Assembly (NCBI GenBank): GCA_023374025.1
Contig: SIJG01000115.1
Coordinates: 331,636 to 395,635, forward strand
Length of the DNA: 64,000 nt
DNA from: Heterodera schachtii
Taxonomy: Eukaryota; Nematoda; Chromadorea; Rhabditida; Heteroderidae
Direction: 5' to 3'
The position numbers and the translations under genes were made by a program. Below the pieces are notes generated by a model. The model saw only the letters and a list, made by a program, of their open reading frames with translations. It ran no database searches and was not told the DNA's origin. Below are positions 55,043 through 64,000 of this stretch, piece by piece (position 1 is the stretch's first letter; each line of letters opens with the position of its first letter).

Positions 55043-56795
55043 TTTCCTAATGTATAAGAAATTCTTTCAAAATGAAATCGCTAAATGCATTTTTAAAATA
55101 ATTTTCAGCGGGGTCTTTAGAAATCTTTTGAATTGTGCCGAGCTCATAAATTTTAAGGCAGGCAGCGAAGGAATATTGACATTAGCAAACATTGGCATTT
55201 TTTAAATAAAATTTTGTCAAGAAGAAAAAATCTGGGCGATAAATTTTTTGAGAAAATTTTAAAATTTTTAGTGCTATATATTTTTTTAATATAGGTCAAT
55301 CTTAGGGGTGTATTTTTGAAATTTTTTATGCATTTCTCATCAAAATAAAGCCGCAGAAAAAAATAGTTAAAAAACTAAAAAATCCTCGCCTAACTATAAA
55401 TATGAGAAAACAAAAAATTACGAAAAACATTTTATAATTTAGATAAGTTAAATTTCAAAAATTATTGTTTTTTTAATTATTACGTTAAAAGGCATTTCAT
55501 ACTTTCGTAATGAGAAAATAATATAATAAATACATAAGAATTTAGTAATAAAAAGATTTAAATTATTAATAAATATTGAAAATTTTTAAATGTTCTTAAT
55601 AATAATTTTAATTATTATAAATAATTCTAATATACCACATAGACATCCATCTACAACCAAAAAGGTGCAAATTACAGTACTCTAGCAAAGAGATTTATTT
55701 AAAATCAACAAAAAAATAATACTAAAATAACATTTATAATAGTAAAATAACACTTATAAAAAATAGAATTATTTAATAAAATTGAAAACTTTATTATTAT
55801 TTAATAATTAATAAAAATAAAATATTAAAAACGTAAATTAATACATGTAATTCATAAGAATTAATAAATTAAAGCTCAACCATTAACCGAAGACTGAACG
55901 AGAAAAAATAGCGAGAAATTATTTACTAATTGCCTAAAAATTAATAAATTTAAATAAAAACAAGGCGATCTAATAAAATTTTAGTCAACTACGGAAAATC
56001 TTTTTAATATATTCATAAAATGAATATTTTTTAAATTATTTATTATTTTATTAAATGGTTATGAGTAATTTGAATATGAAAAAATTATAATAATTTATGA
56101 TTTTATATAAATAAAAAATAGTAAATAAACTAATTTTACAATTAATTAAATAAAAGAAAAAAAATAAATGATTATTCAATTAAATACAAAAGAAAACAAA
56201 GCCGTTAGGGCTCCCGGGACTATAAAAAAGTTTAATTAATAAAAAAATTATATCTATTTATTTCACGCCATTTATTATGTAATTCCCTAAAAATTATTGT
56301 TTCGGCTCTTATCTAAAAGAAAAATGCTTTAATGTAAAAATTGAATATTAAAGCACACAAATACGAAAAAAATATTAATTTAAAAGTACCAGATTCATAC
56401 CTTTGTGTTATTAATAAAAAGAAATAAAACAAATTTGAAAAAAAATTGAAAAACATAAAAAGATAGGAAAATAAAATAATTTATATTTCCGAAAATTATT
56501 AATTTAACAATATAATTATATAAATTTAGATATGAAAATTTGAAAAAATTGATTAAAACAATTTTAAAATGGCGGCTACGCGAAGCCAAGCCACCATCAT
56601 CCTATCGGATCGCTTTGATTTAGCAAGTTTTTTAAGAGATAAATATAGATAAAACTGTAATTAAAAAACTATAAAAAAGTAATTTTAAATAATAAAACCA
56701 AACACTATATAAAAAAAAGTTTTCAAAAAATGAAACGAAGCAGCCAATTAACTATTTCTTATTGCATACGAAAATATATTATGATATTTATTAAA
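55043..56795 (+). repeat. RepA copy 2 (right terminus present)
   Basis: Colinear with 10496-12337 and continuing through the site interrupted there (56753/56754) into the right terminus 56762-56795 (TGCATACGAAAATATATTA). The left terminus is missing here. A 64-codon minus-strand frame at 56395-56589 is a by-product of the conserved GGCTTCGCGTAGCCGCC segment. Confidence 0.85.
55050..55205 (+). CDS. RepA 51-codon frame, copy 2
   Basis: Same frame as 10502-10657 with Gly instead of Cys near the end (LANIGIF). The internal TTTTCAG acceptor is conserved. Confidence 0.28.
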   Translation: MYKKFFQNEIAKCIFKIIFSGVFRNLLNCAELINFKAGSEGILTLANIGIF

Positions 56796-56933
56796 TGATA
56801 GAGAACAAAAAAATTTTACGAGTAAAATAAAATAAAAAAATTTTAATAATCATTTAAATGACCAAAATTAAGTTATTTGGTCAAGTTTTACGTGTTTTTC
56901 TCCCTAAAAATCCTTAATAAAAAAAAATTTTAA
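56796..56933. other. A+T-rich spacer
   Basis: Short non-coding spacer between RepA and the GCCTTTT array. Confidence 0.5.
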
Positions 56934-57270
56934 ATGCCTTTTTTTCGTGCCTTTTCATGCCTTTTTCGGAATTTTCGTGCCTTTTCATGCCTTTTTTTCA
57001 ATTTTTTGGTGCCTATTTTAGCGCCTTTTTCGCGATTTTTGGTGCCTTTTTAGTCGGTCTCTAAACATTACATATCATTAGAGACCGCATTTTGAGGCAA
57101 TTGCCTTTTTTTTCTGCGCACTAGTTTCGATATATTAAGCATAAAGAACACATTTTCCGCTTGGTTTGAGCCTTCTACGTTGCCTTTTATTATGCCTTTT
57201 TTTGCCTTTTTCGGGATTTTCGTGCCTTAAATGTTTTTTTGGCATTTTTTTCAGATTTTGATGCCTTTTT
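56934..57270. repeat. Degenerate TGCCTTTTT array with central hairpin
   Basis: More than a dozen irregularly spaced (G)TGCCTTTT(T) units, many preceded by TTTCG or TTTTCA. Between two blocks lies a perfect inverted repeat CGGTCTCTAA (57055-57064) / TTAGAGACCG (57078-57087). Confidence 0.75.
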
Positions 57271-58770
57271 ACGTGCTTTTTACGGAAAATTCCATTAAAA
57301 ATGGAATGCGTCTTTTTAAATCCATTTATTATAATTGATAAAATATAATTAATAAGTTTTCATGTTCGTCTCAAAATTTAATAGCGTAAGACTTTTGTCC
57401 AAATCTTGACAATTTTTACGCACATTTCAACTTTTCTTCCAATTCGTCTATAAAAGTTTGTTAATTAATTATGCTATTAAAATGAATATTCATTTGTCGA
57501 TTGTGCTTTTTCTTTTTTTCTCAATTACTTTAACCTAACTTTGTCATGAATGACAAATATGGAATATTTTTCTTAATTTCATTTGATTTTCCAACAGATG
57601 ATAAATTGAATCGCGCAGTCATTGATAAATAAGCAGAAAATCATTTCAAAAAAATTTGTTGCCTTTTATTTCTTTTATTAAAGAATGTATTTCATGCCCA
57701 ATTCCGACGTAATCGTTTCGTTTAGACTTTGAGCTGGTTTCTAACAATAGCTTTATTCTATTATCTTTGTAATGTTTTTTATTATGAATTTATTCATTTA
57801 AAATTGTATTTCTTATTAAAAAATTTGAAGTCACTCTTCTTTTTCAGTTTAATAAATTTTAGTCAATCCATATTTCTAAAAAATTTTTATTATTTATCAC
57901 TGTATTTATTTAATTAAAAAATTATAAAAAAATTGTGATTTTAAAATTTGCGCATGCAAATTTATGTTTTTTATCCGTTTTCAAATTATTGGATAAATTA
58001 ATTAACAGAAGATCTTTTGATACTTTTTATTTTTCGTTGCCATATAAGCGATCATTTGGATAAGTTTTATATGCACATAATGTTCGGATAGGCAAAAATA
58101 GATTAATTAAAATTTTAATTAAAATTTAAAAATAACAAAATTTAAATATTATTATCATTGAATACTTTTTTATGTTTAGCTCAACAGTATTTTTTCAGTA
58201 CTTTAAATGAAAAATTAAAATTTTTATTAATTTTATTGAAAAAACTTTTATTAATTTTGACTATATAGAATATCTTTTATACTTTCGTCTTCGTTAATTA
58301 TTTTTCCTAAATGTGTACTTAATACCTTTGCTCATTTTCACTTTAAAAATATTTTTATGGATAATTCCTTTGTAGGTTAAATTTTATACAATTTTGAAGA
58401 TTGCATTCACTTTTTAATCATTTGTTCATCTTTCATTCATATTTATAAATGTTTTTAATTAATTAATTGTTTGACAAATATGTTTATCATCGCATTCATT
58501 TTTATTGAATTAATTGAATTTAATTTTACTTTTATTTACTTCAGCTTTTTTAATTTTTACTTTTTCTTCTACATAATTTATTTTCTTTCTATTTTTCCAT
58601 TAATTTTGTGCATTTAATATATGAATTGTAATAATAAATATTTTGCAAACGATTCAACTTTTTTTAAATCAAAAAATAAATAAAATAATTAAATATAGCT
58701 GTAATTATATTCTTTAAAAATTTCTTTAATATTAAAAATAAAAATTCTGAAAGTCGAGTAAAAAATAGAG
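57271..58770. other. A+T-rich sequence, nothing recognised
   Basis: Non-coding; a 62-codon hydrophobic frame at 57729-57917 reflects T-richness only. Confidence 0.5.
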
Positions 58771-58865
58771 TTGAGCGGGACCGGGACGGGAATTGCCCGG
58801 TCCCAGTCGAAAAACTTAATCCCGGTCCCGACTTTTCTCGTCCCGGTAAGTCCCGGTCCCGGTTT
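58771..58865. repeat. GTCCCG-type low-complexity cluster
   Basis: TTGAGCGGGACCGGGACGGG followed by repeated CCCGGTCCC and CGTCCCGGTAAG words. It resembles the outer ends of some hAT non-autonomous elements, but no inverted partner was found. The Arg/Ser/Gly-rich minus frame over it is an artefact. Confidence 0.6.
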
Positions 58866-60170
58866 TTGTCAAATTTCAAATAAAACCTCATCAGCAACAT
58901 GGGATTAAAAGAAAAAAATTGATTATAATTAAATATAAATATTTCTGCAAATAAATTATAAATTATTCATTACTAAAAGATTATAATATTTTTTAAAATT
59001 TAATAAATAAATACATAAAATTTTTAATCCATGATGGAATTACTTGACAAAATCAAGAGATCATTTTATTGAGCCTGAGATAAAATATAAAAATTTACGA
59101 AAGAAAAAATAAATTATAGTATCATTTGTGTTTTGCACACTTCGTAACATTAAAAACCACCTTTGCGCAATAAATATTACCAAACTTAAATTTCTTTTTT
59201 ATTAATTAGAAAATATTTATCCACAATTATTATTGAAAATATAATATTTTAAAGAAGAAAAAAGAAACAAATACAATTCTATAAATGAAAAAAGCTAATT
59301 TATTATTCGCATAACGATATTGTTCGAAATTTATAAGAAACAAGTCTTGAATATATAAATAATTTCAAAAATACGGTTGTTGAAAAAAGACAAAATTATT
59401 TTTTGTAATTTACTTGCGCTTGATGAGAACGACAAAATGAAATCTAATAATAATCAGAACTTATTTTTGCGAAACGATAAGTTTTTATAATAAGGACCGA
59501 TCATGATCTTTTTTATAATATTAAAGGATTATTTTTAAAAATAAATGTTGTAGAAAATATTTATTTCTAATTTTTTGTTCCATTTAAGAGTTTTAAGTTT
59601 TATTATCAAAAGAGAAATATAGAATAAATTTCTTTTTTAATAAAAATGTTTAATAATAAATTTTAAAAACGCATTATTTTACAAATAAATAATAAATTAA
59701 ATAAAAATTCAACCAACGGAATTCCGCAATCCGCAATTACGGAGGTTTTTTCTTTTTTGTAACAAAATGAAGAAAAATAAATCTAATTTATAACTAAATT
59801 TAGATTTATTCAAGATAATTACAAAATTAAGCAAAAATCAAATCAACTAATTCTATGCGAAATTTATCAAAATTAAATTAATAAAGACTATTAAAAATTT
59901 TATTTGAATAAAAACAAATTAAGGAAAAATAAAGCGCCGGAAATGCCATAGAAGAAGTTCTATAACAAATTACATAATAGCATTTAAAATTTATTAAACA
60001 AAATGAGGCAGAAATTTTTTTTTGTCCCCCTTTTTAACATAATATTATATTGTAGAAAATATTTGATTTACTCAGTATTTTTAATAAAGACGATGAAGAA
60101 AATAAAAAATTAATTAAGAAAGTAATATAAAATTTAAACAATAAATTAAGATTATTTTATGCACATCAAC
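58866..60170. other. A+T-rich sequence, nothing recognised
   Basis: Contains a CATGGGATTAAA variant of the recurring motif at about 58897. Otherwise featureless. Confidence 0.45.
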
Positions 60171-60240
60171 GGTGCTAGGTCGTATCGTAAATTCTGCCAC
60201 TATGGGCGTTTCGTAAATCCGCCAGGGCGTTTCGTAAATT
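60171..60240 (+). mobile_element. Solitary end of the GGTGCTAGGTCG element family
   Basis: GGTGCTAGGTCGTATCGTAA, then GCCACTATGGGCGTTTCGTA and a second CGTTTCGTAAATT unit: the same terminal repeat as 49559-50323 with G for T in the CTTAAA words. No opposite end or target duplication found. The 66-codon frame over it is a repeat artefact. Confidence 0.65.
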
Positions 60241-60417
60241 TAATAAATATTTGTCAACATTATTGCCAACATTATCTCAGTTATGAATTGTATATATTAA
60301 CAAATAAAATCAAATTAAATTTTATTAACAATATTTTATTAATTACATCAATAAAATGAATTTAACAACATTTTTTTAAATCTTAATATTATATTGTTCC
60401 TTCAAAATTGTTAATAG
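60241..60417. other. A+T-rich spacer before an exon-like segment
   Basis: Non-coding; an acceptor-like TTAATAG ends at 60417. Confidence 0.4.
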
Positions 60418-60607
60418 CATTAGATTTGAAGAATTTATATCAAACGAAGATGCAAGAAACTTGGTTGCCAATACCTTAGAAAAGAAATTAAAACGAGAGG
60501 AGAATTCAGGAGAAGAAAGACTGTTAGCAGATCAATATAATGAGAATACTTATCCCAATGAAGAAATAAATGACGGTATTATAAAATCAATAAAAGAAAA
60601 ATATTAA
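60418..60607 (+). CDS. Exon-like segment, 62 codons plus stop
   Basis: The best isolated coding candidate outside the integrase gene. After an acceptor-like GTTAATAG (AG 60416-60417) a frame runs 62 codons to TAA at 60605-60607 with no ATG. The peptide is charged and helical with no low-complexity runs (fragments FEEFISNEDARNLVANTLEK and EERLLADQYNENTYPNEE), and the codons are varied. Base composition contrasts with the flanks. It lies about 180 bases inside the solitary terminal repeat at 60171, so it may be a captured last exon. No family is recognised. Confidence 0.4.
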
Positions 60608-61352
60608 ATAAAAAATTGACTATAATTAAATTTATAGTTGAGCATATTAGCACATTGGCGTTTTAAAGAACAGTGAAAAGAATTTGATTTTATTTTTTCT
60701 TAAAAATGTTAATGTTCTGCATAGAATAAAAAATAATGTATATAAATCAAAATTTACTACAGACATTGAAAAGAATAATGGCGGCCATAAATAAAGTTTA
60801 TAATTTTTCAATTATTCAATTGTAGTTACTAAATATTTTTCTTCAATATAATTATTATTCATTGTTTTCCTGCTTCGTATTCGTCTTTATTGTATCGTTA
60901 TTTCCGCTCAAAATTTTACAATGAAATTGCTGTTAGAACAAATATTTGGTATAATAATGTTATATTTTTCATTGATAGTTTTTATAGTATATTTTACTAT
61001 TATAATATGATATACAATTAAAGGGTCCCGATTTCTATTTTCTGACTATTTTGCCATAAATTTACAATTTTTAAAAAAATTACTTTTTAATAGAAAATAC
61101 CCAAAAATAATATTTTTGAAAATTTCTCGGTCATTAGAGGCCCAAATGGCCGTTTTAATAGAGTAATATGAATTTTCCTAAAATTTTTGAAAAATGCCCA
61201 AATATGCACATAAATCGCGAAATATGCACAAAAAAAACTGAAAAAGTAACAACAAATAATTAGAAGAATAAAATAAGCAATGTAATAAATTTATAATATC
61301 AAACAGAAAATAAAAAATGAAAATAATTCACCAAAAATGTTTATGAATTTAA
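60608..61352. other. A+T-rich sequence, nothing recognised
   Basis: A GGGTCCCGATTTC word at 61022 and GGCCCAAATGGCCG at 61140 are the only G+C-rich sites. No gene. Confidence 0.45.
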
Positions 61353-61436
61353 ATAAATAGATATTCTCGAGTCTTGATGAGAGAAAAGCATCGGTTTCTT
61401 GGTGCCTTTGAATATTCACCTGACTGGAATAATTGA
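61353..61436 (+). CDS. Short coding-like frame
   Basis: 27 open codons ending in TGA at 61434, with an in-frame ATG at 61377. The peptide has a varied composition (fragment MREKHRFLGAFEYSPDWN). It could be a terminal exon fragment; no acceptor is obvious. No family is recognised. Confidence 0.22.
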   Translation: MNRYSRVLMREKHRFLGAFEYSPDWNN

Positions 61437-61903
61437 AATATTTAAAGTAATTTTTTTAAGTTTATGGTAAAAGCGAATATAAATTAAAGAATAATATAAA
61501 ATGAAACATTTCAGCAATCAATTTGATTTTTTAGAGCAAAATTTGTTAACAAATTACATCAAATTTTAAATTTTCAGGACAAACTCTAATTGTAAGAAAT
61601 TAATTTCGTTTCATAAATAATAAAATAGTAAATTTTAGACTGGATCTGTTCATAAATCATAACTAAATTACAAAAAATTACCTGGTACCGCCTATCTATT
61701 ATGTAAATAAATTAATTTTTTATTAATTCTTTAAGTCATCATTTTATCTTCCTATATTTTGAAATTGGCATTGTTTTGTGAATGAAATGAATTTGGAAAC
61801 CAAATCATTTGCTAATCATATTTACAATTGCTGTAAATTTCAAGAAATTTTATTTCCCTATACAAAATATGTATTTAAATAAAACGGATTTGACTTTTCT
61901 CAG

Positions 61904-61960
61904 CCATTCCACCTGGAAAAAGTTGACAAAAAGTTGACCAATTTGAACAGCAACAGTTGA
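61904..61960 (+). CDS. Exon-like segment with TTTCTCAG acceptor
   Basis: TTTTCTCAG (AG 61902-61903) precedes 18 codons and TGA at 61958-61960 (fragment PFHLEKVDKKLTNLN). The acceptor is strong, the segment short. A short tandem of AAAAGTTGAC lies inside. No family is recognised. Confidence 0.25.
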   Translation, partial: PFHLEKVDKKLTNLNSNS

Positions 61961-63479
61961 GAAAATTAATTCACTTGTTAAAACTCTATCTTTATAGTAT
62001 ATAAAAATAAAAATATATATATATATAAATATATATAATTTTAATTATTAGGGTGGAAACAAAAATTTAAAAATATAATAATGTAATTTAAAGAATAAAA
62101 TCCTACATTTTTTTATCATTGCTTAGAAATGCTTCAGCGCTTCTTGGCCTTTTATGAAAATAGTTTAATTGTCTATTATTTTTAAAATTTTATGTTTTGA
62201 GAATTTTCTAGAATTGGCTAAATATTCTCTTTTTGGAAAACCGAAAATCAAACTGAATAAAACTTTATTTTCAAGATTAAAAAAAAGTAAATGAAATAAA
62301 TAAAATAAAAAATTAATATAATATATTTCATTTAATATTATTATATTTGTTTTTACAATTAAAAATTACGAATAAAAAATAATCAAAAATTATATATTTA
62401 CTGAAAAGTTAAATTATTAATTAATCATTAATTTAATTATATAAACAAATTTTAATATGTTTACTCGTATCAATTTATAATATTATTAGTTCTTCTTCAC
62501 TTGGATAAAATTTAAAAAAGTATAATTTATGATTAGGTTTAAAAAAGTATATAAAAAAATGATGTATTTATTAACGAGTAACTGGCTTTTATAAATTTAA
62601 TTAAATAAAATTTAGAGAAAATAACATAAAATGATTATTATTACACAGAACAGAAAAAATCTAAATAGATTAATAATGATAAATTTTTCGTTTAAAGAAA
62701 GCATATAATGAATGTTTATGTAAGTTATAATTAGAGAGATTAAAAATAAAAATAGCCCGCACCATTCGACAAACGGTTGTCGGCACAATGCCAACAAAAA
62801 CAAATTGAGCAAGAATTTTATTGAAATATATTTAAAATTAGATTTAAGGAACTTAAATCAAAATAATTATAATAAATTTAAATATTCATTGCCTTTTCAC
62901 CGATCGAAAATTTATTTTCGGATTCTTGACAAGAAATTATACTTAAGTTTTTGAATTTAATAATCATAAATTTTGTTAATCATACATACAAGAATTTCAT
63001 AATATATTTAACTTAATCAATGTCAAAATTTTTATTTGGTTATAATTGAATTTGATTTTGTTTAAATAATATTTCATTGATTTAATATAAAAAATAAATA
63101 TTAAATTAAAAAAAAATCGAATTGTGAATAATTCAATTTATGAGATCATAGAAATTTTAAATTAACTGAAGAAAATAATATTTTTGATTTTAAAAATATT
63201 TCATTTATATAATATGAAATACATAAGTTCAATAAAAATAAATTCGAAAAATAATTAAAAACAAAACTCAAATTTATTATAAAATTTGAAAAACATTTTC
63301 CCATCATAAAAATATATTTATATTTAAATCAATTCACAAAAAAAAATCAATGCACAATAATTTCATTCAATAAGGTTTAAATGCATAAACAAATAGTTAT
63401 ATACAAACCAAAGAAGTAAAAATGAAGAAAATATAATTTAATTAATTTATATTTATAGCGTTATTTACCCACAAATACT
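61961..63479. other. A+T-rich sequence with AT microsatellite
   Basis: A (TA)n-type run lies at about 62010-62035. 62750-62795 is a G+C-richer patch (GACAAACGGTTGTCGGCACAATGCC) inside a hydrophobic minus-strand frame (62612-62812), not called. No gene recognised. Confidence 0.45.
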
Positions 63480-63560
63480 TAGTATTTTAAATTTACGAAG
63501 CAAAACAGTCTAGTTCCCATTCTAATAAAATGAAACAGTTACGATACATGAGATAAAAAT
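63480..63560 (-). repeat. Module J copy 4
   Basis: TTTACGAAGCAAAACAGTC followed after about 35 bases by GTTACGATACATGAGATAAAAA, matching the layout of the copy at 33600-33675 read in inverse. Confidence 0.55.
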
Positions 63561-64000
63561 ATTTAAATATTAATTATTTTCAAATGAAAAATGAAAAAAA
63601 ATTATTAATTTTAATTAAATAATTAAATTTATATTAATCATTTTTATTATTTTAAAAATTATTGAAAAAACGAATAGAAAAACCTTAATTGATAAATTAT
63701 GCATCAAAATAACCTAAATACCTTTAGTAAAGAGAAAATAAAATTAATTAAATTAAGTTTCAGCTGAGAAAAGATAACTACAAATAAAAAATTAATAAAA
63801 AAATTAAAATATATTATTTTAATAAAAAGCAAATATTTTAAACCAAAACAATAATAATAAAGAAAAATAAAGAAAAAAATATATATTAATTTTTTTTTCA
63901 TTTTTAATACATTTATTTGAAAAACTTAACTCATATTTATAAATGATTTTGAAATATAATTTAATTCATTACTTAAAGAAAAGCGTTAATGAATAATCGT
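63561..64000. other. A+T-rich sequence, nothing recognised
   Basis: Non-coding; a hydrophobic frame at 63704-63901 is a composition artefact. Confidence 0.5.

Larger units (their letters stand above)
53320..55560 (-). repeat. Large inverted duplication, right arm
   Basis: Reverse complement of 40309-44020, without the 1.23-kb segment and with about 75 unrelated bases at about 54965-55040 (CATAGTTAAAAATTGGGTGC) in place of the 325 bases of the left arm. It overlaps the start of RepA copy 2. Confidence 0.85.

Noticed and set aside
62137..62153. Similarity of CGCTTCTTGGCCTTTT to the 5' end of U2 snRNA
   Set aside because: Only about 16 bases match and the following sequence does not resemble U2; no Sm site or stem structure seen.
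62612..62812. 66-codon hydrophobic minus-strand frame, possible membrane peptide
   Set aside because: Most of it is Ile/Leu/Phe from A+T-rich DNA; no relative or signal.

Overview
This is a gene-poor, very A+T-rich stretch (roughly four fifths A+T by eye) of a eukaryotic nuclear genome, most likely an invertebrate. A nematode is plausible but not proven: several short splice acceptors have the TTTTCAG / TTTCTCAG form, and the window has many foldback and terminal-inverted-repeat elements and a Ty3/gypsy-type integrase. No bacterial gene organisation, operon, CRISPR array, rRNA or convincing tRNA was seen.

The only long gene is at 12702-15599 on the minus strand. It is a 965-codon uninterrupted frame in a G+C-rich island: a Ty3/gypsy-type integrase (HHCC zinc finger, D,D35E core, GPY/F motif) continuing in frame into about 570 further residues. 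These include a stretch that looks like an SGNH/GDSL-type fold with replaced catalytic residues, then an Arg/Gly/His-rich repetitive tail. No protease, reverse transcriptase or RNase H lies upstream, and no LTR pair could be defined. The left edge of the island is exact (12337/12338) because the interrupted repeat has a copy without the insertion at 55043-56795.

The rest is a palimpsest of non-autonomous elements. (i) RepA, with an about 34-bp terminal inverted repeat, at 10461-12337, 55043-56795, 40309-40835 (inverted) and 19986-20167. (ii) Elements with tandem arrays of a (GACA)YTTGCGCC motif: an 809-bp element at 44319-45127 with a 9-bp target duplication and an empty-site paralogue at 39583, a 710-bp relative at 24068-24777, and an isolated expanded array at 20567-20873 containing two 123-bp higher-order units. 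(iii) A 765-bp terminal-inverted-repeat element at 49559-50323, also with a 9-bp target duplication, in the loop of an older foldback whose unoccupied relative is at 7380-7640. (iv) A very large inverted duplication (40309-44020 against 53320-55560). (v) A direct segmental duplication (39440-40235 against 44163-45600). (vi) Several low-copy interspersed families.

A recurring theme is short, coding-looking segments, usually preceded by a good splice acceptor and ending in a stop, some lying inside or just beside these elements (44858-44959, 24494-24700, 60418-60607). This suggests that terminal-repeat elements pick up host exon fragments (Pack-MULE-like behaviour), or that eroded transposase exons remain. 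All such calls are low confidence because no searches could be run.
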